From Metarhizium brunneum (Eukaryota > Ascomycota > Sordariomycetes > Hypocreales > Clavicipitaceae): DNA of 64,000 nucleotides. Under the pieces are notes generated by a model. That model ran no database searches and was not told where the DNA came from. It was given only the letters and a program-made list of their open reading frames with translations. Location: NCBI RefSeq assembly GCF_013426205.1, contig NC_089422.1, positions 6,475,001-6,539,000 on the forward strand. Direction: 5' to 3'. The position numbers and the translations under genes were made by a program. Positions within the stretch are counted from its first letter, which is position 1. Every line of letters starts with the position of its first letter. This document shows, piece by piece, positions 11,281-23,354 of the stretch.

Positions 11281-12408
11281 ATGGCACCCACCTCGCCCTC
11301 AGCGGAGGAGTGGTTTAACCTCGCCGAGGCTTCCCCGCTGGAGATCGCGGCCTGTGGATTCGTACAACGGTGGGATGCCGCTGTGAGCGAGTTCAACCAA
11401 CGCGAAGCTCATGACTTGGACTCGTTACTCGGCCCGAAACGGCCGTCCACCGATATCCAGTCGTGGCAGAAGTCTTGGACCAAGTTGGAATTTGAGAGAA
11501 TTTCCAAATCCAATGTCCATTTACTCAGAGCCTGGAAGTTGTGTTGCAACTTCCTTCACGCGTCACCTATCGCGATCCTATCACCGCGACATGGGATAAC
11601 CTGCGAACGCTCAGAGTCGCAGGAGACGGCCCGAAGCGGCAACCAGTACGCCCTGTGGTCTGAGGCGTTCTGCCAAGCACTCAGCTGCTTGGTCTGCCAT
11701 CCCATATGGGGACAGAAAGCGAAGCGGCTTACGGCCGCGATACAGTTTGCGGCAATATGCCGCCTTGATGATCGCCGGCCGTGGACACTGGCGAGCTATT
11801 CGGCAGGGGGTCGAGACATGAAAAGGCTGAGGCAAATCGTCTCTTCCCAAAGGAACCAACCATTGCATGAGTTGTGCGAAAATTACAGCTTGGAACAAAT
11901 GGCCTGTGGCCAGGCGCCGTCATCGCATTACATGCTCTTCTGCCATATAGGCACCTATGCCAGGGAAAACCAGGGTCAAATGATCAATCATTCGCAGCAC
12001 TTCCCCCCTCGTCTTGCAGTCCACATCTCGGATCTTGAAGCCATCACAAAGGCCATTCATCATCACTATCCCGGCAGCAAACGTCTCGACTTGATGTATA
12101 GCGACGTCATTGCTGGGGCCGCAACCAAGATACGGCTGCAAAGTGCCTTCCCGAGCAGTAGCGAGCTCAAGGACACACACATCAGGTCGTTTCTGAATGA
12201 ATTACGACTGGTTCGCCAGGATGTGTCTTCCAACAAGTCCGTTGGTCGGGCTCCGCCACCGACGACGACGACGTCTGTCACGACTACCGCCACTAGAGGA
12301 GCCAGCTCGCGCCGCTCCGCGGGTATCGAGAAGAAACGGAAACGGGCCTGGGGCAGTAGGGACAAGCACGATAAGCGCCGGAGAGAAGGAGGATGCGAAG
12401 CCGAGTAG
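11281..12408 (+). CDS. Hypothetical protein with basic nuclear-localisation-like tail
   Basis: A single-exon frame of 375 residues. The frame is open upstream to 11236 only through a TTG codon; the ATG at 11281 has a strong context (A at -3, G at +4) and is the better start. The body is mixed alpha-helical in composition, with Trp and Cys scattered and no domain I recognise. It ends in a Thr/Pro-rich linker followed by a Lys/Arg cluster (about residues 345-370, KKRKR then DKRRR), which looks like a bipartite nuclear localisation signal. This could be a fungus-specific nuclear protein. Function unknown. Confidence 0.65.
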   Translation: MAPTSPSAEEWFNLAEASPLEIAACGFVQRWDAAVSEFNQREAHDLDSLLGPKRPSTDIQSWQKSWTKLEFERISKSNVHLLRAWKLCCNFLHASPIAILSPRHGITCERSESQETARSGNQYALWSEAFCQALSCLVCHPIWGQKAKRLTAAIQFAAICRLDDRRPWTLASYSAGGRDMKRLRQIVSSQRNQPLHELCENYSLEQMACGQAPSSHYMLFCHIGTYARENQGQMINHSQHFPPRLAVHISDLEAITKAIHHHYPGSKRLDLMYSDVIAGAATKIRLQSAFPSSSELKDTHIRSFLNELRLVRQDVSSNKSVGRAPPPTTTTSVTTTATRGASSRRSAGIEKKRKRAWGSRDKHDKRRREGGCEAE

Positions 12409-13430
12409 GTCATTGCGGAAGCTTGCGTATATAATGTAATACAAGTTGAAATTTTGTACAGAGGTTTCCTGCCTCCCAGTAATGATGACACCTGTGTCGA
12501 CTGTGCTCCGAGACTGCATGTGCCTTTGAACCTTGAAATGGCTTGCATGACCGGTTGAAGACGTCAGCCGGTAAATCTTGTCACCGCACCGTGTCGCAAA
12601 CATTGATGTTCCGCTCCGGCCTCGCATCTCATGTGCCTCCCTTAGTGCCGGCCATCCGAAAGCCACATGAATCTTCAGGCTCGAGTGATGACTTGATTCG
12701 AGGACGACGGCCCCCAGGTTGGGGAAATGTTATGCTTAAATCGCTCTCTCCGCAATGATGTACGCCATGGCTGCTGACCCGCACCATCCGCCCCTGTCTT
12801 GGCGCTTGATGGCACGGCTACAGACGACAACATGCCAAAACGAACCCCCGCGCCGAAACGGTCAATCTCAATCCAATCTACTCCTTGTACTCGCAAGTAG
12901 TGCATGGATCCAAACAGCCGACCATCTACGTGAGCAGCATTCCAACATTCACACGGAAAGCAGGCAGAACTGAAATCTAGATTGGCCACAAACCCTTCAC
13001 TACCCACCATCTCGATGCCCAGAGCCTTGGCACGGAGGCAATGAAGAAACACGCACTTTCTGTGGATAATGGCGTGCCGCTGCTTTCCCTCAACGGGGTA
13101 AATCTGCCAAGAAGCTACCAGGTGTCTATCCCTGGAGACGTTGTCAGCCTTCGCGCCGAGCGGGCCTGATGATTTCAAGAAATGCAGGCAAGGGGCGAAA
13201 GGTCCGGGACTGGAAACTACCAGGTTTCGGGTGTTTTGGTTCGACATGAACTTTCTCGGTTCAACTTCTGACATTTTACATATTTTCTTTTCAACTTGCT
13301 TGAATCGCTGGCCCGTGGCAATAGCATCGTGTCAGAATTCCGTGGCTTTTGCTAGGCGTGTGAGCCCTCGCCCTCGGATCGCAACCTCATAACAAGTCCA
13401 AAAAAAAAAAGATACAACGGTTGGTCTACA
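12409..13430. other. Intergenic, one unconvincing frame
   Basis: A 199-codon minus-strand frame with an ATG (12675-13274) has no recognisable domain, and the plus strand has only short frames. A run of ten A at about 13401-13410 lies just before the transporter start. Probably promoter sequence of the downstream symporter. Confidence 0.45.
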
Positions 13431-15472
13431 ATGGACAAACTCAAATCGATAACCAAGTACCTCCTTCCATCGCCACAACAATCATCGGATGGCCGGGACC
13501 AGTGGCCCTCTCGGACTGCCTTCCTTCTCGCGGCAATGGGCGGATGCGCTGGCATGGGCAATCTTCTTCGGTACCCGTCGCAAGTCTTCAACAACAACGG
13601 CCTGCAGTGGTTCATACCATACCTTATGTGCGTCTTCCTCATTGCCATTCCCGTCCTGATTCTCGAAATCGCCATTGGTCAGGCGTACCGTGGAGGTTGT
13701 GTGGTTGCCAACAACTCCATTCATCATCGTTTGAAAGGCGTCGGGTTGAGTTTGCTATATGTTGGATTCGTGGTCAGTCCATACTTCGTGACAAATCTGG
13801 CTTGGATCATGATTTACTTTCGGAGCTCCTTTCAGAGCCCATTGCCTTGGGAAGGGCGGGGCGAGGACTTCTTCTACGAGGACGTCGTGGCCAATGTTGA
13901 GCCTGTGCCAGGTATCCTTTCTGCAGATGGGAACGAGGTCATCAAGTATACGTCGTACCCAGGGATAGGCATGATAGGGGAGACTGTTGGATGGACCGTG
14001 TTCACGTGGTTTCTGGTGTGGGTGTCCATCTTCCGCGGCGTCGGGCTCACTGGGCGGGTAGTCTACTTCACAATGGGGCTCCCGATTGTCATCACCATCG
14101 TACTCGTCGGCCGGTCATTGTCGCTTGAAAACGCATCCCAGGGCGTCAAACTCTTCTGGGCCACTTGGAACGGTGATAAGCTCGGGAGCGGCGAAATCTG
14201 GCAGACGGCATGCGGCCAAGTCTTCTTCTCAACCGGCGTCGGCTTCGGCTACTTCACCTCCTACGCATCGTACAATCAGAAATACTCCAACGCCGTCATG
14301 GACTCTATTCTCATAGTGAGCAGTAATGTCCTTTTTGAGAACATTGCCGCCTTTGCTGTATATGGTGTCGTTGGCTTTCTTGGCCTGTTCCCCCAGGAAG
14401 GTGTGCGTCTTGGCAGCTTCACCGTTGGCTTCATCACTCTCCCTTCTGCCGTCACACAGATGCCCGGTGCTAATTTCTGGGCTGTTCTACTCTTCTTCAC
14501 GTTGATGGTTCTAGGGTACAGTTCCGCGTTTGCCATGGTGGATGCGCTGGTCACGCTGGTCATGGATGCGCAGCCCCGATGGAATCGCTCGGTTGTCGTG
14601 ACAGTCATTGTCATTGTGTTCTTCTTGCTTTCTTTGCCGTATTGCACAGAGTTTGGGTATTATCTCCTCACTGGCATAGATCGATGGACAAATGATGTCG
14701 CGCTGGTATTTGTTGTATGGGCAGAATGCGTCACTTCGACTACTGTATATCGGTGGAGAGACGTCGTTGGCCAAGTTGGACTTCCCGCCTTCATTGGGTT
14801 TAACAGTGGCTTCTTTGGAGGTATGATCCTCGGCGTCGTAATAGCTCAAGCGGTGTCGCCGGCCTCTGGAGCAGGTGTGGGCTTTGGGTTCTTCACTCTT
14901 TGCACCATAGCCTCCGTCATTATTAGCAAAAGTCCAGAGGAGCGCACGCCCAAGTTCTGGCGAAAGAATATTTTCACTAAACGGCTATGGTACTTGGGTT
15001 TCTACTCCGTAAGCACAATATCCGAGGCTTCATCTGCAATGCCGGTTTATTAACACTTTCCCAGGGCAATCAACTTCGCCGAGACCTGAACGAGATTATT
15101 GGTTGCGGCAACAACTGGGGTATCCCATTCTTTTGGGCACCTCTCATCCGCTACGTGTCTGCACCAATTCTTGCAATCGTATATAGCTTTTCCTACCCGT
15201 CCTTTTATCAGCTTCGTGAAGACCCGCTTCATATCTTGGGGTTTGGTGTTGGCCATGTTGCCTTGCTCATTGTCGGATGCGGTTTTGTTCTTCCCAGGTG
15301 GCTGGATGTTCTGGTACCCCCGACTCGCCGGGGGGAAGGAAAGTTGGATATTGGAGCGAATGCTTCGCCTCTAAATTTACAGTTGGATCGAACAGATAGC
15401 TCTGAGGCGGCTGAGACGAGTAGCAATAGAAAGCGGGGGACCGACCATGTAAGAACAGCGCCGAACGAGTGA
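13431..15472 (+). CDS. Sodium:neurotransmitter symporter (SNF) family transporter
   Basis: Two exons, 13431-15008 and 15065-15472, join in phase 0 over a 56-nt intron (GTAAGC...CCCAG), giving 661 residues. TM1 carries the family signature (G-x-G-N-L-x-R-Y/F-P, about residues 40-48), where Na+ and substrate bind in LeuT-fold transporters. About twelve TM helices follow. The cytosolic N-terminus is short and the C-terminal tail is polar, rich in Ser, Asn and Arg. The family imports amino acids or amino-acid-like solutes with Na+; in filamentous fungi the substrates are poorly known. It converges with the Cand1 gene, with about 200 bases between the stop codons. Confidence 0.9.
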
Positions 15473-15670
15473 GACGGTCACCCATGTTGTGGACGTCGAA
15501 TGGCGGTACAAACCAACTAGGTTCCAACTACTCCTTTGTCAAACTTAGCTTCAAGGGCATGCTGTGATGTTCGGGTGGGACAGAGCTACAATCATGTATC
15601 ATTTCTACTTCGTAATTATAGAGGTTTTTCATCTTGCCCCTTTTGTTCCGAATGACGGCAGCGCACTCAT

Positions 15671-18600
15671 TTACACCATTCGGGACTGAAGCTCCTTGCT
15701 CTCCTCTCTCAAGCCCTTCAGCTGCTTCTCGAATTCCTTGTTTGCCCATTCCCAGTATGAGGTCCATATACCAGCTGCCCCAGCATTGCTAGTAACAGCA
15801 CCGGCATTGCCAGTCATGGCCTTCATCTTGTCTCCAAGTAATAATGTGACCCTCAGCACACTCTTGTTAGCCTCTTCTTGCTTCTCAACATCTTGTTTAA
15901 CAGCATTATCTTTGAGTTTGATAGATAATACTCCTCGATATGCTTCAGCAATAGAGTCAAGTCTCCGGGCTGTCTCGTCCGGATCAATGACAATGAGTTT
16001 CGAGACCATGAGATTGCAGAGCTGTCGGATGTCATTGTCGTCCTTTAAACCGGCCACAACGCGATCATAAAAGTCAATATTGTTGATCCGCGTAAACGCG
16101 GTCTCCATGAGGGCGTACAAAGTCTCGTAGGCGCTCTAATTTATCAAACTATTAGCAAACTGCGCAACCAGACATAACCAATTATCGACTGTACCTTTCG
16201 GACTTCCAGACCGTCATCCACAGTATGTTTGAATGGGCCCAACATGACCTCCTTGACGAGTTCAGGTTTAATTATTGATTCGCCCAGCACAAACGGCATG
16301 AGCTCACCAAGATGTGGCAGAATAAGGTCAGGCTTGTTGTGTGCCGCAGAGTTGAGGGTTGACATGGCTAGTCTCCGAATTTCTGTGTCCGTATCTTGCA
16401 ACATTACCAGAAGCATGTCGATCAGATAGTTCTTCAGCTCATTATCAAATGCTTCATCGCTCTCAGGGAGAGCGTAGCGGACGGCTTGCACGGCCATGCC
16501 TCGAATGCCTGATGATGTGTCCTTGAGTAACGCCTGATACGAATTAGCAACAAAGAAAATCTCAGTTTCAATGAGCAGAAATACCTGAAGCTTGGTCATA
16601 AAAGAGCTGGGGTCAAGGATCACCAGCCGCCCTACACATTCAGCACAGACAACTCTGTTGTCGGCAGTTTCTGAGGCCTTGCGTAATTGATCCCAGATAG
16701 GGACGGCGTATTCTCGTATGTCGACAGATTGGACGGCAATGGATAGAAGGATCTCCTTGATAGACTGGATAAGAAGATACTGAGTGTTCCCTCCCGCTTG
16801 CATATTTTCCAAAATAACAGGCAGGAACTCTGAGGCGTTGCCTGATCCAGCGCGACCAAGTGCAATGGCGGCTGCAAGAGATACTTTATCGGGTTCTGAA
16901 TGAAATTGGCGCAAGAACAAGTCTGGTCTCATTGGTGATGATGATCCGAGTCGCATGCCAGTTTCTCCAAGGACTGCGAGGGCAAGACTAACCCGAGCCT
17001 CATCACCAGTCTTGGAGCTGTTTTCCAGCTCAGAGATGAAACTATCAACAGAAACCCCTGCTGAAGTGTCACCTGTGACAAGCAATGTGCCGATAACTTT
17101 GCCAACCACGGAAGGGTCACCGGAGATACTAACATCCTTAAGTAGCCCTTGCATGAGCGTCTGGCTGGCACCACTTTCACCAATCCTGGCCACAAACTCC
17201 AGGAGCTGATCTAAAGCGATCCCAGCAAAGTGGGACTTCAAGAGCTGGCAAAGAGCGGCAACCATATCCTTAGACACTGTGACATCGGCATGTGACGGTG
17301 TTAAACTGGCAAGTATAACCAGAGCCGGTCCAAGCAGATGCGTGTCGCTATTTGTAACGGCTGGCATTAATGCAGAAACAACGCCATCAACTGTCTGCTT
17401 CTCAAGTTGACCCTGAGAGGCTTTTGACAGGATTAGATGTTTCAAAGCATTAACACTTGAGCCCCGCAGAGATCGATTCGCTTTGCGAAGTTGGGCTGAC
17501 AGTTCAAGTGCAACATCCTGGATCCAACCTCTCTCGAGTTCACCTGGGCTTGATGCGAATGCCGCCACATTATCCACAGCACGCACCGCAGCAAGTCGAG
17601 TAGTTTCGTTCTTCAACCTTTCACGTAAGATGTTCAGAGCCTTCATCCGCTTATCTGCAGACAAAAGATTGGAGCCATCGCCGAAAGTCCTCGAGATTAA
17701 AGCGCCTAGTGCATGAATGGCTCGTTGGCGAACTTCAGCATCAGCATCGTTTGCTGAGCCCTTGTCCATGAGGACTTCATAGAGTGATTCTAGTTCGGCC
17801 TTGAACTTAGAGCCCGAGTTTCGGGAACGTGGAGGAGTAATGGTCTTCACAAGCTCTTCAGCAGTTCTAATGGCTTCACTAGAAATCTTGTAAAACCGAT
17901 CATGTACTGCATTAATAACTCCAGCAACGATACTCGTAAGATAGGGCTGGAGGACTGACGACGAGTGCGTCTTTGAGATGTCGCTAATCAGTCGTAATGT
18001 TGCGATACGAAGTGTGCTAAGCGTTGCAGATGCAGAACCCCCGGCAGAAGCCAATGATGAAACTGTGGCTCCGTGTCCAGTGGACTTTGCAGCATCAAGA
18101 ACCGAGCCGACAAGATCTGGGAAGAATGAAGCCAAGCCCCCTCGCTGCACCAATACAATGTCATCCAAAAGGTTGATAATAGACTGCTTTGTAGGCACAG
18201 TTTTGCCTTTTAGTTGCTTGATGGATGCCTTGACTATGCCAGGTGTAAGTTGTGCCAAGTCCGCGCGAGGGCCAGTAGTAGGCACCCTCTCCAGAACCGG
18301 TGACGTGAGACCGGAGCCCGCCATGAACTGCGAAACTGTCGTTGCAGTTCCAGCGCTGCTCTGTCTCCGACGCTTGCGGTTAAGTGGCGCGGGTGCTGCG
18401 ATAGGAGGATCTAAATCGTCCAAGGAAAAATTAGCCACATGTAAGCCCTCGCCGGTCTTACGAATAAGAAGTGCTAAGGCCGAAATAACTTCCAGCCTGA
18501 CATTTTCTTCGCGTTCATCGATGCGCTTAATGAGAGAAGGGGCCGCCTGGCTATACAAGACGCCATTATCCAGGAGGTCTCCGCTGCCACGGGTTGATAT

Positions 18601-19915
18601 GAGGGTATATAGGGCCTTGGCAGCACATCGTCGGACCTTCCAACTGGCGTCATCGTCGTCATCTTCAAATCCATCATCGGCATCAAATCCATCATCTTCA
18701 TCCTCTTGGTCTTCATCCTCATCCATATCAACATCGTCGTCTTCCTCGTCAACCGCATAGTTGGGGTCATACTTGAGGTATCGGAGTGTGGCCGCAATGA
18801 TATCGTCGGTGAACGGACGCATTTCTTGGGGACACGAAGCAAGAAACGCCTCAACTGATACCAGGGCTGCCTCCCGAACTTCATTAAATTCGATACCAAT
18901 ATCTTCTCCGTCACTGAGCCTTTCCAGGTGATCTTGAAGCTCTTCTTCAGAGAGTGCTTTGAGCATAAGTGGTACAGTACTGGCAATGTGCGGCCCAAAG
19001 CGAATGGGAATAGAACGAGCCATACTTCCTATAATGGAAATGTAGAGACGTCGCGAAACATCACCGGTGCCAGGGTCAGAAAGCCTGAAAGCCAGCCTTT
19101 GAATAACGTCTCGTAGGTGCTCATCCGCTAGGTAGACAGCAAGCATAGAGATGGCAACGACTGCCCGCTTCTTAACGACAGAAGAATGTCTATTGCTCTC
19201 AAGAAGCTGCATAACAACGTGTTGCATTGCTTCAACCTCGACAGACTGGAGAAGGGGCCCGAAGCACCGCACTACTTCTATCAAGACGTCAACGGTTTCT
19301 GGACTGGCGTCGTCTCCCTGCAGCATACCCGCAGGTACCGAGGGTAATGATATATCGGTCGTCTGTCGCCTTGGAGTGGCCGCATTCGGCCCTATAAGAC
19401 GAGGAATAAGAACTCGCCGAATAGCGTCATACGATTGTTGAACATCAGGAGTTGTGGAAATTCCTGGAACTGGGCGAGGGAGAGCTATTATGACAGATCG
19501 AAGGGCGAGTGAGGTGACGGCATTGTCGACCGAGTTCTTCAGTACCATTGAAGATAGTTTGTCAATCATGGGCGCGATAATAGCCATAGGGACTTTGCCA
19601 ACAAGGGGGGCAACACTACAGAGGATTTGTTAGGAAAACTCAGGAGGTTTTATCACCTGGGGGCATTGTTGCAGACCATTTAATAGCCATATTCTGCACC
19701 TCGCCGTTCTGGTCATCGAGCGTCTTGATGATACTATCAACCGCTCGAGCTGCAGTATTGTAGTCATGCTGGAGAAAATCGGGTTTGGCTATATTCAACA
19801 AGTGCAAAAGGTCGTTCAGTGACATGAATCGGAAGTCGGGATCAGCATCGCCCAGTTTAGAAACGAGGCTTGTCACCGACTGCGGTGTCGGGTTGATGTT
19901 GGCGGTTGCCGCCAT
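15671..19915 (-). CDS. cand1: Cullin-associated NEDD8-dissociated protein 1 (Cand1/TIP120), HEAT-repeat protein
   Basis: Four exons (19677-19915, 16585-19615, 16195-16533, 15671-16135) encode about 1357 residues, the usual size for fungal Cand1. The protein wraps unneddylated cullin-Rbx1 and exchanges SCF substrate receptors. Visible hallmarks are the N-terminal LVSKLGDADPDFRFMSLNDL, an acidic linker near residue 300-335 (Asp/Glu run), and the conserved C-terminal TIP120 block with GPFKHTVDDGLEVRK and FYDRVVAGLKDDNDIR. The start is the ATG at 19915; a GTG six bases upstream is not a start. Intron 1 has a weak donor, GTCTGC, but its CTAAC branch site and TAG acceptor restore KCVAPLVGK exactly. 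Intron 2 is 51 nt, in frame and stop-free, so it can be mistaken for 17 coding residues. Confidence 0.95.
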
Positions 19916-20494
19916 GCTCACAGCTTGAGCTTCTTCCAGCGGGGATGGCGACAGTTAGGTTTGGCTCCAACAAGCTTTCGGGAGGAGAACTCTTGTAGAC
20001 TCTGTAAAGACTCGAGTTTTTTTTTCAAGTTGGGCTCGCGAGGCCAAACTTGGGTTGCCTCAAATTTACAGAAGCAGTTGCTTTTGCCTTGTGGTAACAT
20101 GCACAAACAAAAGTGAGCAAGTAGTGGTGGGAGCAACGGATGACGACCTAAGGTGGGGTCAATCCAGTCAATTTCTGGATCCGAGCTTGGAGCTCGTAGG
20201 CAAGCGCGGGGGCTCTCAAACTAAAACCCAGCCCCCCTCCGCCGCCACCCTGACATGCCTTCAAATGTTTTATTATGCTAGGTTGCCCTATGCTCGAGTG
20301 AATGCCATTTGTTCTATCTGGACAATGTAACGTTTCTACCATTTATTGCATTGTGAATGCTGTGAAGTAAACTTAAGCAAAGGCGAGGGATGTGTTTTTG
20401 TCTCCAGTCTTACTTAGCATTTAAGCAGTTACACAAGTGTATATGACTGACAAAAAATTGAATTGACAGCCTTGGTGAGTATTACGTTTGACTC
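19916..20494. other. Cand1 leader and prenyltransferase 3' flank
   Basis: This 0.58-kb gap separates the Cand1 start from the upstream same-strand gene's stop. It probably holds the Cand1 promoter. Short frames here have no motifs. Confidence 0.5.
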
Positions 20495-22141
20495 CTATGC
20501 TTTTGTCTCTTCCAGTTCCGACGCCCTATACTTCCAATATCCCTCGCGTACTGGATCCCATTTCTCCCAAAGCCTTTGCAGACACAGAATAGCCTTGCTA
20601 ATATCGCCAGCCTGGTGATAGACGTCGACCAATAAATCCAAAGCGTGAGAACTTTTTACGTCCTCGCTATCTGCACCCAAGTTGGATATAAAACTCTCTG
20701 AGAAATCACGAACATTAGATAAGTCTCGTCCACCCTTGGCGAGCACCCCCCGGAGATAATTCCAGCTGGATTGGTTCTGAGGCGCTAAAGCAATCTTTTC
20801 TTTTGCGTAGTCCACCTCCCTGTCAATGAGGGATCTGGGGATTTTTGGATCATGCATAGTTGCAGGTAAATCTGGCGTGGCAACACTGGGGTCCGAGAAG
20901 ACTAGAAAGAAACGGTGCGCCCAAGCAGAATTGTTTCTTACATCATCTTCAATCAAATTTTGCGTCGCGGCGAGTTCGGTGATGTTCCACATGCCAAGTT
21001 TCGTGACCAAGTATTGCCGAAAAGACCAAACGTGATAGTTTTTCGAGTCCTCTTTAAGCATATTGTTAATGAACTGTGTCTCGGTTCTTCCTAAAGCCCT
21101 AATCGTTTCTTCATCTCCATCAATACTGGGGAAGTAATAGTCTAGCAGAAGCTGGCGATGGTGCCATATTTGGTAATTCTTTAGATTCGCCAGGGCTACC
21201 TGGTTCAGCCACTCGATCTCTTCAGGAACGGGCAAGTTAAGTGTCTGAATAATCTTGAAGCGATATAGCCACACGGTGTAGTGTGCAGGATTCATAGAAA
21301 TGACATGTTCTGTCAGGCGGAGACATCTTGGAGAGCACTCATCTGCAGCCATGACAGCGCGAAGATACGAAGTGGCTAGGCATATTAGCAGCAATTCAAC
21401 ACGTCACACTCAAGGACACTTACCTTCGGCATAGTCGTCGGGGTAGGCAATCTTAGATAGAGCATCGTCGGGTTCACTGTGAGGAATAGGGATCACGTCG
21501 TCCCAATCTAGGTTGTTGGAGAGAGAACCCGTAATTTCGCCATAAAGATCTTTGTTCAAGGTAGCCATGTCTTTCCGTCTACTCTTTTCTTGCGCTGATT
21601 CTTCGTCCAAGAAGTCTCTGCCACTAGCGATTGCTTTGCGTCGGTTGATAAGAAACTGACGATGATGAATATCTAGAGCAGCCAGTTGAGCTTGCTTGAT
21701 CAAAAGCTGGTCAAACTTGTCGAGCTGATATGCGCCAATATCGTGACCTGTTTTGTCCTTGCCCCAGCAGTAGCCCTGTCGAAGGCGGCGAATGGGCAGA
21801 CCTTCCTTCGTGACTTGTTTCCAGTACTCTCTTTCCGTCTTATTAGACAATGGGATTTTGTGATCGGCGATCGGTTGAATGAGCTTTGTGTAACTGTATA
21901 CTTTCTTCTCCGCGGGCGTTAAACCGGTGAAGCCAGCTTCTTCGATTCGCTTTTCAACGGGGTTCGTCTGGTAGTAGCGTTGAGACGTTCGGTCGTTCAG
22001 TGTTTCTGGACCTGGTCCAGGAGCTACGTGAAGTTTGTATCAGTCCTGGAGCTGCAACACTATTCTGTAACCAGCAATTAACTCACTGTCCTTGGGCTCC
22101 GGATTGCTCGGCTTTGTGACTGCTTTCGCCTTGGGCGGCAT
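20495..22141 (-). CDS. ram2: Protein farnesyltransferase/geranylgeranyltransferase-I alpha subunit with long N-terminal extension
   Basis: Three exons (22087-22141, 21424-22023, 20495-21375) join cleanly across 63-nt and 48-nt introns to give 511 residues. The C-terminal part, from about residue 215, contains PPTA repeats with the W-x-x-R/HR core (HYTVWLYRF, NYQIWHHRQ, NYHVWSFRQ, NSAWAHRF, QSSWNYLRG), the scaffold that pairs with the FTase or GGTase-I beta subunit to prenylate CaaX proteins such as Ras and Rho. The typical subunit is about 330-380 residues. Here about 190 extra residues, charged and helical, precede it in frame without a stop (from MPPKAKAV to DLYGEITG). I do not recognise that part. 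It could be a lineage-specific extension or a fusion with a neighbouring small gene. Confidence 0.9.
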
Positions 22142-22541
22142 GGCTGCAGTGTGGATGGTGGGGTTAAGGGTCGAGAATGGCAGAGATGGTGTGGAAAGAG
22201 CTATTGTCCCTGCACGGTCCACCGAGGTTTTGGTAGGCCTTTGGCATTTATTTTGACACTACTCTATTCAATCATAACATTCGGATAAGGACTTAAGATA
22301 TAGCACAGCCTGGGATGCAGAGGCGACTAATACCATTCAAAAACGTGAATTACAGATGTTTTTTATAGTCGCTCAAAACTGTTGAGTAGAAAGCCCAAAC
22401 TAACCAAACGCCAAACCTACGGCTAAAAAGCGGTTTCCCTCTGATTTCAACATAACAATAGTACCAGCGCCAAGGCAACACGCAATTCATATTCGTCTCT
22501 TCCCTTATCATTCGATCGCAAACACTTCCATCGTGACTGGC
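22142..22541. other. Intergenic between prenyltransferase and NTF2-fold genes
   Basis: Both flanking genes are on the minus strand. This 400-base gap holds the promoter and leader of the prenyltransferase gene and the 3' end of the NTF2-fold gene. I see nothing else in it. Confidence 0.5.
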
Positions 22542-23108
22542 TCATAATGCGCGAAAATTTTGCGACATGATTAGCCATCGCTTGACGCCTCGGGGAGGGT
22601 TCCTGGCCATAGAATCCCAGTTTGGTACCAGCACAAAGGTCTCGTTGAACATTTTCCGTGGTGCTTCCCGTCCTTTGCCGAATTGCACTCTTCCCATTGT
22701 CGTGACCACAATGGTCATCCGGCTTCCATTCTTCTCTACTTTATTGTTGTCATGAATGTTGTCGGGTGCGCCATACTTTGATGAGGGATTGATAACGTGC
22801 GCATCTAGAGATTCTATCTCGTAGCGCACGCCTTGCCCTTGCGCCTCCAGTAGTGTGGTGTAATCGGCAGGTGTGGCAACAACAGAGCCGTTGATGGAGA
22901 TGTCGGCAGCGATAGAGTAGCGTGGTGAAGAGTTGATATAGAAGGGAAGAAGCGTTGATCGGTTGTTTATGGCCTGGTAGTAGTGACTGGCGAAGTTTTC
23001 TGCAGCTACAAGTGAAAGTCTGTGAGGATCGTGTCGAACTACCTTCGTCTGGATTGACCTACCTTCGCTGGAGGCTTTAACCTCAGTATCTGAGCCTGGG
23101 AGGGGCAT
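22542..23108 (-). CDS. NTF2-fold protein, Mtr2/Nxt-type mRNA export factor candidate
   Basis: Exons 23063-23108 and 22542-23005 give 169 residues. The 57-nt intron between them is in frame and stop-free (donor GTAGGT, acceptor TAG); removing it produces the contiguous SEAAENFASHYYQ helix expected at the start of an NTF2 domain. The domain covers nearly the whole protein: helix, cone-shaped sheet with ADISINGS and the terminal WLIMSQNFRAL strand. In fungi proteins of this look are Mtr2/Nxt partners of the mRNA exporter Mex67 at the nuclear pore. Other NTF2-like roles cannot be excluded. It shares a 246-base divergent promoter with the mitochondrial MetRS gene. Confidence 0.8.
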   Translation of the reverse strand: MPLPGSDTEVKASSEGRSIQTKVVRHDPHRLSLVAAENFASHYYQAINNRSTLLPFYINSSPRYSIAADISINGSVVATPADYTTLLEAQGQGVRYEIESLDAHVINPSSKYGAPDNIHDNNKVEKNGSRMTIVVTTMGRVQFGKGREAPRKMFNETFVLVPNWDSMARNPPRGVKRWLIMSQNFRAL

Positions 23109-23354
23109 AATGCTTCTGGGTCAGCAAAGCTCTTGTAGAAAGGAGAGTGATATGGAATCCAAGGACAGAAAGCAGTGGTTGGAATGACGCGAATCGCCGC
23201 CAAGCGATGATCTCGTGCACAGTTATCAGTCAAATACACTCGCACAGTGTGTATCGTGTGGTCCTGCTACTTTTAGTTGACGCCTTAATTGCTGAGGTAT
23301 CGAACTCGAGCCGATTGCATTCCCTTGATAGACATTGGCCAGACGCTCATTAAA
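23109..23354. promoter_or_regulatory. Divergent promoter, NTF2-fold gene and mitochondrial MetRS gene
   Basis: The two start codons (23108, minus; 23355, plus) are only 246 bases apart and face away from each other, so both promoters must lie here. No clear TATA box is visible on either side. Confidence 0.6.

Noticed and set aside
12675..13274. 199-codon minus-strand frame
   Set aside because: ATG present, but no domain, signal or splice partner; in the promoter region of the symporter.
18648..18740. GA/TC-rich repeat as a microsatellite
   Set aside because: It encodes the acidic Asp/Glu linker of Cand1 and is explained by the protein.
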